From positions 1-64,000 of the forward strand of contig JASWJB010000248.1 of NCBI GenBank assembly GCA_032433595.1: a DNA stretch of 64,000 nt, in the 5' to 3' direction. Position 1 is the stretch's first letter. Each line of letters starts with the position of its first letter. Origin of the DNA: Conoideocrella luteorostrata. Its lineage: Eukaryota; Ascomycota; Sordariomycetes; Hypocreales; Clavicipitaceae. Under the pieces are notes generated by a model, which saw only the letters and a program-made list of their open reading frames with translations, was not told the origin of the DNA and made no database searches. A program made the position numbers and the translations under genes. Positions 11,365-22,407 of the stretch are shown one piece after another.

Positions 11365-13336
11365 ATGTCTTCTCTCGTCTCCGACTTCATCATCAACCCC
11401 GTATTGCGCCAGGCTCGCCGATTTTCCGAGATATCGCGAACCACGTTCGCAGGAGAAGACGCCGAAAGAGCTCCTCCACCGAGTGCGGATGCCGTGAGTG
11501 ACTCCGGCATCGCCGAAGATGTAATACATGAAGCACACCAACCTGCGACGTCGGACGCCGAACCTATCGCGAGGCCAGAGACATTCCGCTCAAGACCCGT
11601 GAGCACGTCAACGCAAGAAACCAGAGTGGAAGAGGTTACGGAACTGCCTCCAGTGACCGATGAAGCACACCATGGGCATCTAGGCTTTTCTCTGTCTGCT
11701 AAGAGGGGGCGAGCGATACCGGAGGATGACGGCATGCGTGAATTGCGAAAACGAATCCAGATCATCAACGCTCAGAACATCTCGTCCACAGAGAAAGCCA
11801 GGCAAATGCACGAATTATTACTTGAGGGTTACCGAACCTCGCAATTCGCCGGCCAGACCAGAATACCCACTCCTCTTGTAGAGGCGGAGTCACCAGGTCT
11901 GTCTTGGGAGGCTGCGGCTTCGCCAGGTCCTTTGGAGTCTCTCAAATCATGGTACAATCAATCTGAAGAGGAGAAATTCGTCCTGAGTGAAAGCGATATT
12001 GCTCCAACCTACGCACCTATACGTCAGCGTAAAGGATCGGATGTAGATTTGCAGAGTCAGTCCACCTCTACCCCACCAGATCTACAAGCACCTCTGGGGT
12101 GCCAGCACTATGAACGAAACGTCAAATTACAGTGTTATACATGCAAAAAGTGGTATACTTGCCGATTCTGCCATGACGCTCAGGAAGATCACAGTTTGGT
12201 TCGAAGAGAGACGAGGAATATGCTCTGTATGATCTGCGGAACACCACAGAAAGCGTCTGACATGTGCATAAGTTGTGGTGAAGTGTCAGCCCACTATTAC
12301 TGTAACATTTGCAAGCTCTGGGAAAATCGAAAGACGAAACCGATTTACCACTGTAACGACTGCGGTATTTGTAGGCGAGGATTAGGTCTTGGCAAGGACT
12401 TTTTCCACTGCAAGGTGAGCAGCCACTAAACCCTGCTCATGATGCATCATCAGTTTTACTAAAATGATCTCTTAGACATGTCGTGCCTGTATAACCACCT
12501 CCATCCAGAGCTCTCACAAGTGCATCGAGCGCTCAACAGACTGCGATTGCCCAATCTGCGGAGAGTACATGTTCACATCGCCGAAGCCTGTGGTCTTTAT
12601 GACATGTGGGCATAGTATACATAAGAAGTGCTATGATCAACATATGAGGGTGTCTTACAAGTGTCCGATATGCAATAAAAGCCTGGCCAATATGGAAACC
12701 CAATTTCGAAATCTAGACGTTGCGATTCTTAGCCAACCGATGCCGCCAGAGTTTCGGGATACCAGGGCAACAATTCTTTGTAACGATTGTTCCGGGAAAG
12801 GCGTCGTCCTATATCACTGGCTTGGATTGAAATGCTCAATCTGCCAATCATATAACACGGTCGAACTGCAAATACACGGACAGGGTAGTCTAGAACTGCA
12901 GACCGCCACACAGAGGGCGGAAGCTGCTGCAAGTGCCCAGGCACAGCAGCAAGCCGATCTTCAGCGCAACGCAATGACGCCTCCAGCTACGGCGGATAAT
13001 GGATCGTCCCGCCCAGCACCTTGGATTCCAAATAGGCGACGACACTCATCAAATGGTGTTGAGCTTCAGCACCGCGGACTGGACAGATTTACCAGATCTT
13101 TGGCACCTCTTGAATCTGGAATTGGAGGAGCTCTACCCAATATTGCTGCCGAAGTTGACTCAGACGATGATATTTGGGGCTTCTGGAGAGGAAATAGGAG
13201 CCAAGAGGACGATGAGGGCGAAGATGAGGGCGAAGAAGAATCTGATTCTGAGGGGGATAGTGACGGCGTTGTCGGGGCTTACGATGACGACGATGATGAC
13301 GACGATGACGATATTCTTCTTATTGGACACAGGTAA
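11365..13336 (+). CDS. CHY zinc-finger / RING-finger E3 ubiquitin ligase (RCHY1/Pirh2-like)
   Basis: Two exons (11365-12414 and 12476-13336, 61-bp phase-0 intron) encode 636 aa. The N-terminal ~240 residues are low-complexity. A CHY-type zinc finger begins near residue 246 (GCQHYERNVKLQCYTC, WYTCRFCHD). A CTCHY finger follows (CISCGEVSAHYYCNICK, HCNDCGICR, then HCK|TCRAC across the intron). Next come a RING (CPICGEYM, TCGHSIHKKCY, YKCPIC; about 374-415) and a zinc-ribbon-like segment (CNDC, LKCSIC; about 440-468). This order is that of RCHY1/Pirh2 and plant BTS-type ligases, which attach ubiquitin to substrates; the substrate here is unknown. The C-terminus is strongly acidic, ending in a run of about ten Asp before ILLIGHR. 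The CHY-CTCHY-RING order makes the family call firm. Confidence 0.92.
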
Positions 13337-13640
13337 ATAGGTTGTAAACATATGACTCACCCATGACGCGACGGAGGATAGCTGAGGGAAGAAGGCCTCA
13401 TTGGACTTATCGGTTATATCAGGGTATGCATAAGGCGTTATACGGCAAGGTTCTCTCATAGGGAGTGGTGTTAGACATTCTTTTGAAATTGAACGAATCG
13501 CAACATGCGAGAAATATAATTCATCGTATATTCATGCCAGTCTTGGGCGACTCGTAATACCCATGCCCCATAACTCCGGTCAACGAGAATCTGCAAAAGA
13601 GAAAACAACGGAGAAGGAGGGAAAAGAAAACAAATTTTTG
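13337..13640. other. Convergent 3' region, RING gene and mzt1
   Basis: About 300 bp between converging genes. No gene is seen. Confidence 0.5.
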
Positions 13641-13983
13641 CTATGTCCGATTTGCTGCCACCTTGTCATCCACCTGTTGAGCCTCCTGCCTCAACTCTTT
13701 AATCACTTGCTATCAAACAATCAGCCTCGCCTAGCCGTGGAGATTTCCGGCGTTGACTCTCACCGCTAATGCCTCTGGGTTCACGCCCCGCTCTATCATT
13801 GATACACATATTGAAATAGCCCTCCGATCGAGCTGGCAATTCTGTGAAAGCGTTATTAGGCACATCTTCAGTGAAGGCGGATTTGGATCCGGACATCAAA
13901 AGGCTACGAACAAGAAGAATAGAGATTTCATGAAGGATGTCGACGGCTTGTTGAGCGCTTGCGCGCTTGTCGGGTTCGGGCAT
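13641..13983 (-). CDS. mzt1: Mitotic-spindle organizing protein 1 (MOZART1)
   Basis: Small three-exon gene of 72 aa, easily missed because no single reading frame shows it. Exons are 13983-13912 (24 codons), 13841-13764 (26 codons) and 13709-13641 (22 codons plus stop), with introns of 70 and 54 bp, all phase 0. Exon 1 gives KRASAQQAVDILHEISILL, exon 2 gives NCQLDRRAISICVSMIERG then VNPEALA, and exon 3 gives QVIKELRQEAQQ. Together these are the full conserved MOZART1 core. The protein binds the N-termini of gamma-tubulin complex proteins and is needed to recruit or activate gamma-tubulin complexes at spindle pole bodies. The start ATG (MPEPDK) is the only in-frame ATG. The donor of intron 1 (GTTCGT) is a little atypical. 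It lies in tandem with spc25. Confidence 0.87.
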
Positions 13984-14374
13984 TGCGGTTGATGGCGGTT
14001 GATTGATGGGTGATGGAGAAGTAGAGTTGGCATTGGTGGTGGGGTTGACGCGCGGGACGCGATGCGCATTTCGCTTGGTGGGATGAGGTGTTTGAGATTC
14101 GTGGGTTGAGGTCACAACGTACGTTGCAGATACTTAATAAGTTGTCACTTTCTATAACCCGAATGCAGTGACAAACTATGGCCTAGGTCAAGATATAATT
14201 CATTCCAGGCCGCTATATCTCACGTGGTCATAAGGTTATTGGACTGGTGCACATACTAGCACTTGGTCCGGTAGCATCGGGAAGCATCTGGATCGTTAAA
14301 TTAAAAGACTAGGTCTTGTAGTTATTTTGTCATACAAGTTCATTATTCAAGATCAAAGGCCATCTTGAGCTTCA
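13984..14374. other. Intergenic between spc25 and mzt1
   Basis: About 390 bp holding the spc25 3' end and the mzt1 promoter. It contains a CACGTG element (14221-14226). No other gene is seen. Confidence 0.5.
14221..14226. promoter_or_regulatory. CACGTG E-box upstream of mzt1
   Basis: A TCACGTG heptamer (14220-14226) about 240 bp upstream of the mzt1 start, in an intergenic segment. It is a possible bHLH (Cbf1-type) site, judged by motif and position only. Confidence 0.3.
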
Positions 14375-15209
14375 TCAAGACTTGATAGCCTCCACGAAAA
14401 GCTCCCTCATCCCCTTCAAAAGCACAACCAGCTCTCTAGATTCATTCACCTTCTCTAACACCCCCTCCACGCTCTCCCTCTCCAACTTCGGCCTGCAGTG
14501 CTTCACATCATACTCCCTAGAGCTCGTCGACAGCTCAAACCACGCCTCCCTCTCCCAATTCTTCTCATCAATGTGTGTAAACACAAACTTCAAGCGATCA
14601 TTTTGCCCCGCACCCTCGATTCTTAAGCACAAGTTTGTGATCCAAAAGTCCAATTCGGGTACGTTGAATCTCTGCTGAGCCTCCTGTTGCTGCGCGTGCG
14701 CGCGTTGCGCAGCTAAACGCGTTTCTATTTCCGCTTGTGTTTGAGCGATCTGCGTCTTGAGGTTATCGCGCGTGGCGAGGTGTGCATCACGCTGGGACGA
14801 TAGCGCGGCGATGGCTGATTCCATTTCATGTGTTTCGGCTGCTTCTTTTTCGAGAGTCTGCTGATAGGTGGAGGTTTTGACCTGGACGATTTCGATGTCC
14901 TTTTTCTTCATGCGCTGGTCCTCTGCGTCCCCGTTAGTTAGCAAGCATTACACATATTTGCGTGGTGTGTGGCGTAGTACCCTGGACTTCAGCTACGTTC
15001 ATGCGAAACTGGTTGCGCTCTTCCAGAACGCGTTTTCTTCCTTGCTCAATAAAGGCGTCGAACTTGGCGGTAAATTTGGTCATGCGGTCACGCAAATCGT
15101 CGAAGCCAAAGTTAATGCTGGGGAGCGTGTCCGCGACGGATGGGCCAATCGGCGCCATGGTCTGGCGGTTGCCGCTGGCGGAAAATAACGGTTCGAAGGT
15201 GGTTGCCAT
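14375..15209 (-). CDS. spc25: Kinetochore protein Spc25 (Ndc80 complex)
   Basis: Two exons (15209-14981 and 14922-14375) with a 58-bp intron that carries a GCTAACTAAC branch region, total 258 aa. Spc25 pairs with Spc24 in the Ndc80 complex, which links kinetochores to spindle microtubules. The N-terminal part contains the family-like SINFGFDDLRDRMTKFTAKF. A long heptad-rich coiled coil runs from about 30 to 150 (KKKDIEIVQVKTSTYQQ, then Glu/Gln/Ala-rich). A compact C-terminal domain follows (LDFWITNLCLRIEGAGQN, LKFVFTHID, REYDVKHCRP), typical of the Spc25 globular head. The splice join G|AG GAC CAG keeps the coiled coil in frame. It is divergent from rrn6 across 450 bp and upstream of mzt1 on the same strand. 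Confidence 0.9.
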
Positions 15210-15659
15210 TTTCCTTGGGCTGTTCGTATAGCTTTCGCGGGTATGTGGCACGAATATTAAGATTTTTGATGTGGTGCTGGAGGGGTTGAACGCATGTAAT
15301 AATTATTGCTAGTCGTCTTGCAGTTGACACAGTGTTTACCTAAATGAGGCCGTTGCCGGGTCGACTGCGGTGGCGCATTGCTGCCACACGAATCATGAAG
15401 TGGGTCACGTGCGAAGTATTCAAGCGCTCCCCAAGACACCGCCCAATGCACGGAGTACGGTACACGAGTTAGCAGATGCACTGTAAAAATGGAATCCTCA
15501 CTTGAAATCCTCAAAGATTCGTTCACGCATCCAATATAATGAAACCATAAGTGGAACGAAGTATTTTGAGTTGTCGTCGTACCCTTGCAGCCTCATATTT
15601 AAGAATGAACCGCACCAACGCCAACCTTTTGTCTTATTGGAAATCTTTACTCGCCCCCA
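15210..15659. promoter_or_regulatory. Bidirectional promoter, spc25 and rrn6
   Basis: A 450-bp divergent intergenic region. It contains TCACGTG (15405-15411) and one copy of the GGAGTAC word near 15454. No coding signal is seen. Confidence 0.5.
15406..15411. promoter_or_regulatory. CACGTG E-box in the spc25/rrn6 promoter
   Basis: A CACGTG hexamer roughly midway between the divergent start codons. A bHLH binding site is inferred from motif and position. Confidence 0.3.
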
Positions 15660-18600
15660 ATGGCTGAGCATCGGCGGTTTGCGGACCTTAACCTAGGCCA
15701 TCCAGGCCTTTTGACATATTTTCCGTCTGATGATCCCGGACACAAACCGGGTATTTTACATACCACTAGGCTTACATCGGAAGGTAAGAATCGCCAGCTT
15801 GCCCATCTGCATGAAACATATGTCTTACAAGCCGTTGTAGTCCCCCACTTCAATATCGTCGGATCTTCTGCAGAGTTGTACCCTCCATCCAAGTCTGCTT
15901 TTCCAGAGGCTTCAGCAAAATCGTGGCGGGAACGCAATATTCAGCAGCGATGGCTGTCCAACTCACACCCGGAAGCCCTTATCGGCGGAGCTGATGCTTT
16001 CTCGGACTTTCTCAAAGAGGATATGAACCGCTTTGAGAAGACTGATGATTTTCAAGATGATGGGCCTCTTCTTGCGGTGGGCGAAATGACTGATTGGAGC
16101 ATCCCCTCAATTCCGAAGGGCACCCCATTGCTCGCTGTTGCAACTGGTGAGTCTGGCGAAAAGCTACGGCTGGCAAAAGTGGACGAATCAATATGGCAAT
16201 GGGACGGTCATCGGGATGCATCTCTCCACCTCTCCGTCGTTGATCCCATGTTTCGTGACGAGGAGACAATATGGTGTGGGGACGGCTTGCCTATTTCGAA
16301 GATCAGATTTGCCACGGCCAATCGACAAACAAACAGCATTCGATGGCTTCTCGTCCAAACCAATACTTCCGTAACGATTCTGCAGCCTGAATATCATCGG
16401 GTTCTGAAGCCAGGTAGTAACGCAGGACCTAGTTCATCTTTGGTTCAGGCCCCATCATATATTGCTTCTAATCCATTGATCACTCTACACCACCACCAAA
16501 CTGGTGGCAATGAACTGTCGGATGTCTGTTTCAATCCACCTTCTCCAGGCTCACCTCCGCGGATAGATGTCATTGACCAATGCGGGTTTTGGAGCGTTTG
16601 GAGTATAATGGGTGCAGGGCACGGAGGCAACAAGACATTACGACTATCATTGTACAAGTGTGGGCATATCACCGATGGTATATTGGTGTCACTTCCACAC
16701 GGCTCGATCAATCCGGTACGAAGGCATGGTATGATACGAATTGGGCGAACTGAATATGATGAAAACCGTAATGTGTCTGCCAAGCGCGAGAAGAATATGA
16801 AACGCACTCCTAGGCCGTCGCAACTCGTTTTGATGTGGAATTCTCAACAAATCTTGCTTCTGGATCTTGATACCGAGTCTCTTCTTCGAAAGATAGACAT
16901 ACCTGGGCAGTCGAAGAGAAAACAAGATTTGATTTTAGACATTCAAGAAAGCCCTGTTAATGAGAACCATGTATTTGTCTTGACCACTCGTCAAGTCGTC
17001 TGGTTGGATGTACTGCCTTGTCATGAGGATTCCGAAACTATACTATCACCTAGGATTCTATTAAGTTGCTCTCTTGTTGGTTTTGACAATGAGGATGCCA
17101 AGATGTCTATCTGCCGAGCTTCTGAACACGACTCCGATGGCTGCATGGTTTTTGTCCATTCCCCTCGAATAGATCAACTTACCGTCTATTGGTTCTCTTT
17201 TGCCCCAGATGTCCAGCTTCCGCAGTGGCACCGACATATTACTTCGTTGTCTGGAGGGGAAGAAGAGGTCCCGCTAAGGAAAACCCAGCTTATCAGGGCA
17301 CAACCGGCGAAGCTCGAAATAGTTACTGCAACAGCAAAGACGGGGCCTGGAACAGAATATGCGCAAAAGAATATCAAATTCTATCAACTCACTACGCTTG
17401 GTGAAGACTTGAGCGTTCGCTACTGTGTCTGCACCAGCTCAGTAGAAACAGCCGCAGAAGTAAATCTTCCCACATTTCGGGTCGGCTGGACGCAGTTGGA
17501 ACAGCGTAAACGCTGGAAGAAGAAACGGACTCGTCTTTTGAAACACATGGCCGATACATTCGTGACACCCGATGGTATGACGGACAAACATGTGGAATTA
17601 TTACTCAGACAAAACAGGTCCAAACTTGATCACGAACAGTCCTCTGATGAGTCTACTTCGGACAAGCCGAGACCTATCTATATCAACTCTTCCAAACTGA
17701 GACGAACGGTTCAATCCATTGTGTCCAGTCTTCAAGAAGCAATTCCACACGGAGAATGCGGCCTTCCCACGGAAATGATTGATGTGGTGCAGAAAACTGT
17801 TGACTTTGGTCTAACGCGAGGATCACTGCCTCTCACGGCCTGGTACGCAAACACAAATCGAGATCAGTTTATTGTTGCGCACGTACTAACATTATTCAAA
17901 GGCTAGATCTCTTTCCTCATATCGAGCGCACATTCCCGTCCAACCAGCCTGGAGACGGTATGGAAGAGGAGATCGAGAGGTTTTTAGATAATGTCGAAGA
18001 ACCCGTCGTGATCAGGCAGCTGCGGAGACGATTTATAGATGAGTTGCCGGGGTCATTCTTAGGCTTTCCCTACTTGCTTGAGACATATTCCAAGATATGG
18101 CTCAGTCCAGTGGTGAATTTAGTCCCTCCGGAGATGCAACATGTTCAGAGAATTTGTGTCGCTGATATTGCGAGGGACATCTTCTTGTCAAGCTATGGCG
18201 TTATGGTCCAAAACGCTCCTGGTTTAGGCGCAAACGGTTCCGAAGTCATGAACAATAGCCAGTCTGACACCCCCACACAACACTCTGTACGTTTGACACC
18301 AAGTAGTCCAGGAATTACTTCATCTCCACCAGTCGGATCCATGTCATTACAGGAGGCCCCTGATGCTGCTTTCCAGCACCTACAGCCTCTTGTGCCAAGC
18401 TTTAAACAAGGTACATTAGGCTCCCTCGGACAGTCAAAGATACTGTCCTACTGGCCAAACCAACTTGGGATCAACACAGAGCATTACGTATCCAGCGTTG
18501 CTATTGCCACCGAAGAGAAGTTCTCGTATGCGAAACAGCGCTTGCGAAAGATTGAAGCGAAGAGAAAGGCCCAAGCGGAGAAATACAAACTCCCCGCATT

Positions 18601-18829
18601 CAGGCGGCAAAGGTTCCCTGCCGGTGATAATATGGGCGAAGACGACTCGGCGATGGAGGCACAACGGCAGCGCCCAATGCAGGTTATGTCGAGTCAACAA
18701 GGAGGGCTGGATTCGTCTCAGAGTTTCGGTTTCGCCGGACCATCTGTGACCATGAGTCAGCCCGTGTCGGGCGCTTTTGGAGACAGGAAGAAGGTGAAGA
18801 AGGGCAAGAGGAAGAGTGGATTCAGATAG
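15660..18829 (+). CDS. rrn6: RNA polymerase I-specific initiation factor Rrn6-like
   Basis: Two exons (15660-17842 and 17902-18829) encode about 1036 aa. The 59-bp intron (17843-17901) has a GTACGC donor, a perfect TACTAAC branch and an AAAG acceptor. Splicing joins TG|G CTA GAT and removes an apparent stop at 17904-17906, so this is one gene and not two. Rrn6, with Rrn7 and Rrn11, forms the Core Factor that recruits RNA polymerase I to rDNA promoters. The protein begins ADLNLGHPGLLTYFPSD, and an N-terminal WD-like beta-propeller region is followed by an alpha-helical domain. The C-terminus is basic (KKVKKGKRKSGFR), as in the family. It is longer than the yeast protein (about 890 aa), as usual in filamentous fungi. 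Confidence 0.85.
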
Positions 18830-19209
18830 TCATACGTATAGCTAACATGGTGAACACTCGCTCTGCTTGCAGCTCAGAGTGAAATAGATGCGCCAGAAGA
18901 ATAGACCGGGACTTCTATATCGTTGGGCTACCAGTAGGATAACGGCAGATTTTGAAGTCAGTTTCTTGGTGTACATAAAAAGCTGTGTGGGAGAAATGAA
19001 TAACGAACTGTCAAAGATGTTGGTGGCAAGTGCTCATGTCAGCGGGGCATTCCACCCCCACCATGACACTGAATCTCTGCGTTCACAAGCAACCATCAAT
19101 TATTTTATTGTCAAGATCAGCTAGTGCTCATTTGGGCAACTTCAACCTCCTTGAGTAGAAAGCCCAGAATCAACTCTACCTCTCTAGTTGGGAGGAGAGA
19201 AGCAAAGAC
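18830..19209. other. Intergenic between rrn6 and PITH gene
   Basis: About 380 bp holding the 3' end of rrn6 and the PITH promoter. No gene is seen. Confidence 0.5.
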
Positions 19210-20027
19210 ATGTCTCACTGCCACGACGAGCACGCCAGCCATGGCGGCCATGACCATAGCCATGACCACGAGCACGACCACTCAGACGACATCACACCTG
19301 CTCTGCAGTCATCCCTATATCAACAAATCAATTTTGACGAAATCACTACGTTGAATGAGTCCCGAAGAGATGCCGGCAAGGCTGTCGTCAAGAAGACGTG
19401 GGCGGAGAGACTGAGTGCTGAGCCGGAGCTGGAGAGCGACGCAGATGAGCAACTTCTCATGACTGTGCCGTAAGTGCGAACAGCTTCTTTAAGCAATCTT
19501 GGGGGATGGCTACATTCATTCATTCATTCATTCATCCATTCATCCATTCATCCATTCATCCATTGATAAAAAAAAAAACCAGGCCACTAACCATGCAGGA
19601 TAGTTTCGCCGCCCAAGTCAAGCTTCACTCCATCCTCCTTCGCACATCCGCATCCCAATCGGCTCCCAAGACACTGCACCTCTACATCAACCACGACAAC
19701 TTGGATTTTAGCGCAGCCGAGGACCTCGATCCCGTGCAAAAGATTGAGCTCTCGCAGACCTCGGACGTGCAGGAGATTCCTGTCAAGAGGGCGCTGTTTG
19801 GGAAGGTTCAGCGGCTGGTGCTTTTCTTTGTGGATAATTTTGGGGATGGCGAGGAGGACGTCTCGCGGATTAGTTATGTTGGGTTCAAGGGCGAGTGGAC
19901 GAAGCTAGGAAAGGCGCCTGCGAATATTCTGTACGAGGCGGCGCCGCAGCCGGGCGATCATACGATCAAGGGGACGAGTGTGAACGAGATGGGAAGTGGG
20001 ATTGGGGGAAGGGGGCCGGGGATGTAA
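19210..20027 (+). CDS. PITH-domain protein (thioredoxin-like 1 C-terminal type)
   Basis: Two exons, about 234 aa. The PITH domain is recognised from SSLYQQINFDEITTLNES, VKLHSILLRTS, LHLYINHDNLDFSAAEDL, LVLFFVDNFGDGEEDVSRI and ISYVGFKGEWTKL. PITH domains of the TXNL1 group associate with the 26S proteasome; here the domain stands alone, without thioredoxin. The N-terminus is strikingly His-rich (HDEHASHGGHDHSHDHEHDH) and could bind metal. Exon 1 probably ends at 19469 with a GTAAGT donor, and exon 2 starts at 19583 (CAG|GCC), giving VPPLTMQDSF. An alternative is donor GTGCCG after codon ACT with the later acceptor CAG|GATAGT (exon from 19599). The first has the better donor. The intron contains an ATTC/ATCC microsatellite and an A-run. 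Confidence 0.85.
19513..19564. repeat. (CATT)n/(CATC)n microsatellite inside the PITH intron
   Basis: About 50 bp of tetranucleotide repeats, CATT units giving way to CATC-CATT units, followed by an A-run. It lies wholly inside the intron, so length variation would not alter the protein. Confidence 0.9.
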
Positions 20028-20332
20028 TTGTAATTATGATGTTCCGTAAGTCGAGAGCCGCGGGATAGAAAATGCATCTACAAATGCTCTACCGATTTGC
20101 ATCTTGCCATCTACTACGGGGTACTCGGTTACTGCAAAGGACGTTTGGTCCAAGTAGTAACTCGATGTGCTCTGCAGCACATCGAGCCAAGGTGCAGTGC
20201 CCACCCGAGGTATATCCGACAAAATACTGCTGCAAGCTTCCCCGAAATTTCGAGATTCCACCGCGGCAAGCCAACATTGAAACCCTTCAATTGGCATTCA
20301 ACGCCAAGGTCGATCAACCCAAACAGACAATC

Positions 20333-21343
20333 ATGCCACCCCGTCTCTCACTAAGGGTGGCCTTTCCCCGGCCATCCGCAATCATCGCCAACGAACCCCC
20401 TCGCCGGCTCCTTCTGCCCCTTATCCCCCAACGCGGCGTCAAATACGGCTGGTCAACAGCACCACCACGATCCAAGCACCGACGCTTCAACCAGCCCAAT
20501 TCCGGCATCCCTGCTCCCACAACCGGGCCAGCGGCCGCCCTGAAGCGCCGGGAGAACACAACACCGTTGCGGACAGGTGTGCTCGCCACGAAAAAGGGCA
20601 TGACGAGCATGTTTGTCGGCAAGATGCGCGTGCCTTGCACGGTACTGCAGCTCGACCAGGTGCAGGTCGTGGCGAACAAAACGAGAGAGAAGCACGGCTA
20701 CTGGGCTGTCCAGATTGGCTCCGGGTCACGGCAGCCCAAGAACGTGACGAGCCCGATGTTGGGGTACTACGAGGCGAAGGGCATGGCGCCAAAGAGCGAA
20801 CTGGCCGAGTTTATGGTCCGCGGCGAGGAGGGCTTGCTGCCGGTCGGCTCGCAGCTGCTGCCGGATTGGTTCCAGACGGGGCAGATTGTCGATGTGCGCG
20901 CCAAGTCTCGCGGCATGGGCTTTGCAGGTGGTATGAAGCGTCATGGATTTGCTGGTCAGGAGGCATCGCACGGTAACTCCAAGAACCACCGCACGATTGG
21001 TACTACGGGCCCGTCGCAGGGCAGTGGTAGTCGTGTCATGCCGGGGAAAAAGATGCCCGGACGCATGGGCAACGAGTGGGTCACGGTGCAGAACCTCAAG
21101 GTCATGAAGGTCGATAACGAGTTGGGGATTGTGCTGGTCAGTGGTGCGGTGCCGGGACCGAAGGGCCGCACCGTGAAGTTGCAGGACTCGAAGAAGCGCA
21201 AGGCGCCTGCGCTGCCGTACCGTGAGAGGGCGCTGGAGGTATTGCGGGAGAGGCATCCTAATTTGGACGCGCAGTTGGAAACAGCGAGACAGAGGCACTT
21301 GGAGATAAAGGAACAGCGACAATCAAAAGCGGCTGACTTATAA
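20333..21343 (+). CDS. mrpl9: Mitochondrial large-subunit ribosomal protein uL3m
   Basis: Intronless, 336 aa from the ATG at 20333. The frame opens further upstream, but this ATG gives MPPRLSLRVAFPRPSA, a typical basic mitochondrial presequence. The rest is an L3-family protein: GVLATKKGMTSMFVG, VTSPMLGYYEAKGM, VDVRAKSRGMGFAGGMKRHG, HGNSKNHRTIGTTG, then GKKMPGRMGNEWVTVQNL and the VSGAVPGPKGRTVKL loop. L3 folds around the peptidyl-transferase region of 23S-type rRNA; the yeast mitochondrial counterpart is Mrpl9. It converges with coa1, another mitochondrial gene, across about 300 bp. Confidence 0.93.
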   Translation: MPPRLSLRVAFPRPSAIIANEPPRRLLLPLIPQRGVKYGWSTAPPRSKHRRFNQPNSGIPAPTTGPAAALKRRENTTPLRTGVLATKKGMTSMFVGKMRVPCTVLQLDQVQVVANKTREKHGYWAVQIGSGSRQPKNVTSPMLGYYEAKGMAPKSELAEFMVRGEEGLLPVGSQLLPDWFQTGQIVDVRAKSRGMGFAGGMKRHGFAGQEASHGNSKNHRTIGTTGPSQGSGSRVMPGKKMPGRMGNEWVTVQNLKVMKVDNELGIVLVSGAVPGPKGRTVKLQDSKKRKAPALPYRERALEVLRERHPNLDAQLETARQRHLEIKEQRQSKAADL

Positions 21344-21649
21344 GATTTGCATGGTGGTGTGAGTGTGGTTGGCATATATGGGGATTGGAGGACCCTTGCC
21401 GTATAAAGGAAAACAGAGCGGGCTTGTATGATATAGATATACAGATACATTTTACTTTGTCCTCATCTACTGTACAGAAAGCGAGACTAGTAACAATTGC
21501 TGTTGTACACTCCTCCCCCAATGCTGATGATTTCCTCCATTGCGCCGTAAATGCAATGCCAATTGTGAAGTATATATGTGCCCTCCTCCCTCCTGCTCCC
21601 TCCATTTCCCATCCTATCCCACCGACGCCCACCCCACACTTTGTGCTTC
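21344..21649. other. Convergent 3' region of mrpl9 and coa1
   Basis: About 300 bp between converging stop codons. Pyrimidine-rich on the + strand near 21590-21640. No gene is seen. Confidence 0.5.
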
Positions 21650-22407
21650 TCACTTATTCAACACGCCCTGCTGTCTAAACCCCCTCGTAGCATGCACATC
21701 ATCAACGTCACCATGCTCCAACGGCACAACCACATCATCCCCCAGGAGACCCTTGAACGGATCCCCGCCCTCCAGCAAGTCCACCCACGTGCCGTCCTCC
21801 GTCGTCAAGCTCCATTCAGTCGTCTCGAACAGGGACCGGGACGAAGGGCGATGGCTGGTGAACCGCATGGTCGCCCAGCCCCTGGTGCCCCGGACGGTGA
21901 AGTAGATGTTGATCCGGCCCTGCATCTGGTTCATCTGGCCTCTGATCCAGGGGATCTGGTGCTTGAAATAGATGTCATCGCCGAGGATGGCGCGCGCCTG
22001 GGCGTTCGTGCGGAGGGCGTACAGCGTGGAGGACACGATGGGCGAGGACGTCTTCTGGTAGTTGAAGATGGAGATGGAGCAGACGGTGACGATGGCGAGG
22101 AAGATGGGGAGGGTGCGGCCCCAGCGGAATCTAACTTGGCTGATTTCTGGAGTGATTGGTAACAAGAGAGGACAGGTCAGTTAGAGGCTATTCAAGGGGG
22201 GGTTGGATGGGACAGCGTTGGCGCACCAGGGAGCTCGCGATCTGCTCGTCGGGTCATGAGCGGTCCGTCGCCGGGTTTGGGGGCCGGCGTGATCCATCGT
22301 CGTTGGAGGGCGTTTCCGGTTCGGCTGCTTGAGGGGGAGGAGGGCTTGCAACAATGCCGCAGGGAGGCCGGGAGGGGTTGCCTGCGCTGGATGAGGCGCG
22401 AGAGCAT
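21650..22407 (-). CDS. coa1: Cytochrome c oxidase assembly factor Coa1
   Basis: Two exons (22407-22227 and 22146-21650) joined across an 80-bp intron; 225 aa. Coa1 is a mitochondrial inner-membrane protein that acts early in complex IV assembly with newly made Cox1 (with Mss51 and Cox14 in yeast). Exon 1 encodes a basic presequence (MLSRLIQRRQPLPASLRHCC) and PKPGDGPLMTRRADRELP, highly typical of fungal Coa1. Exon 2 opens with the single membrane span (RTLPIFLAIVTVCSISIF, about 71-88). It continues with STLYALRTNAQARAILGDDI, QIPWIRGQMNQMQGRINIYF and SLFETTEWSLTTEDGTWVDL. The join G|AA ATC places the presequence directly before the span. An upstream in-frame ATG exists, but the chosen start gives the better targeting signal. 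Confidence 0.9.

Noticed and set aside
17904..17906. In-frame stop in rrn6, first taken as a frameshift or gene break
   Set aside because: It lies at the 3' edge of a 59-bp intron with TACTAAC branch; splicing restores one long protein.
20726..21322. 198-codon minus-strand frame
   Set aside because: Antisense shadow of the mitochondrial ribosomal protein gene.
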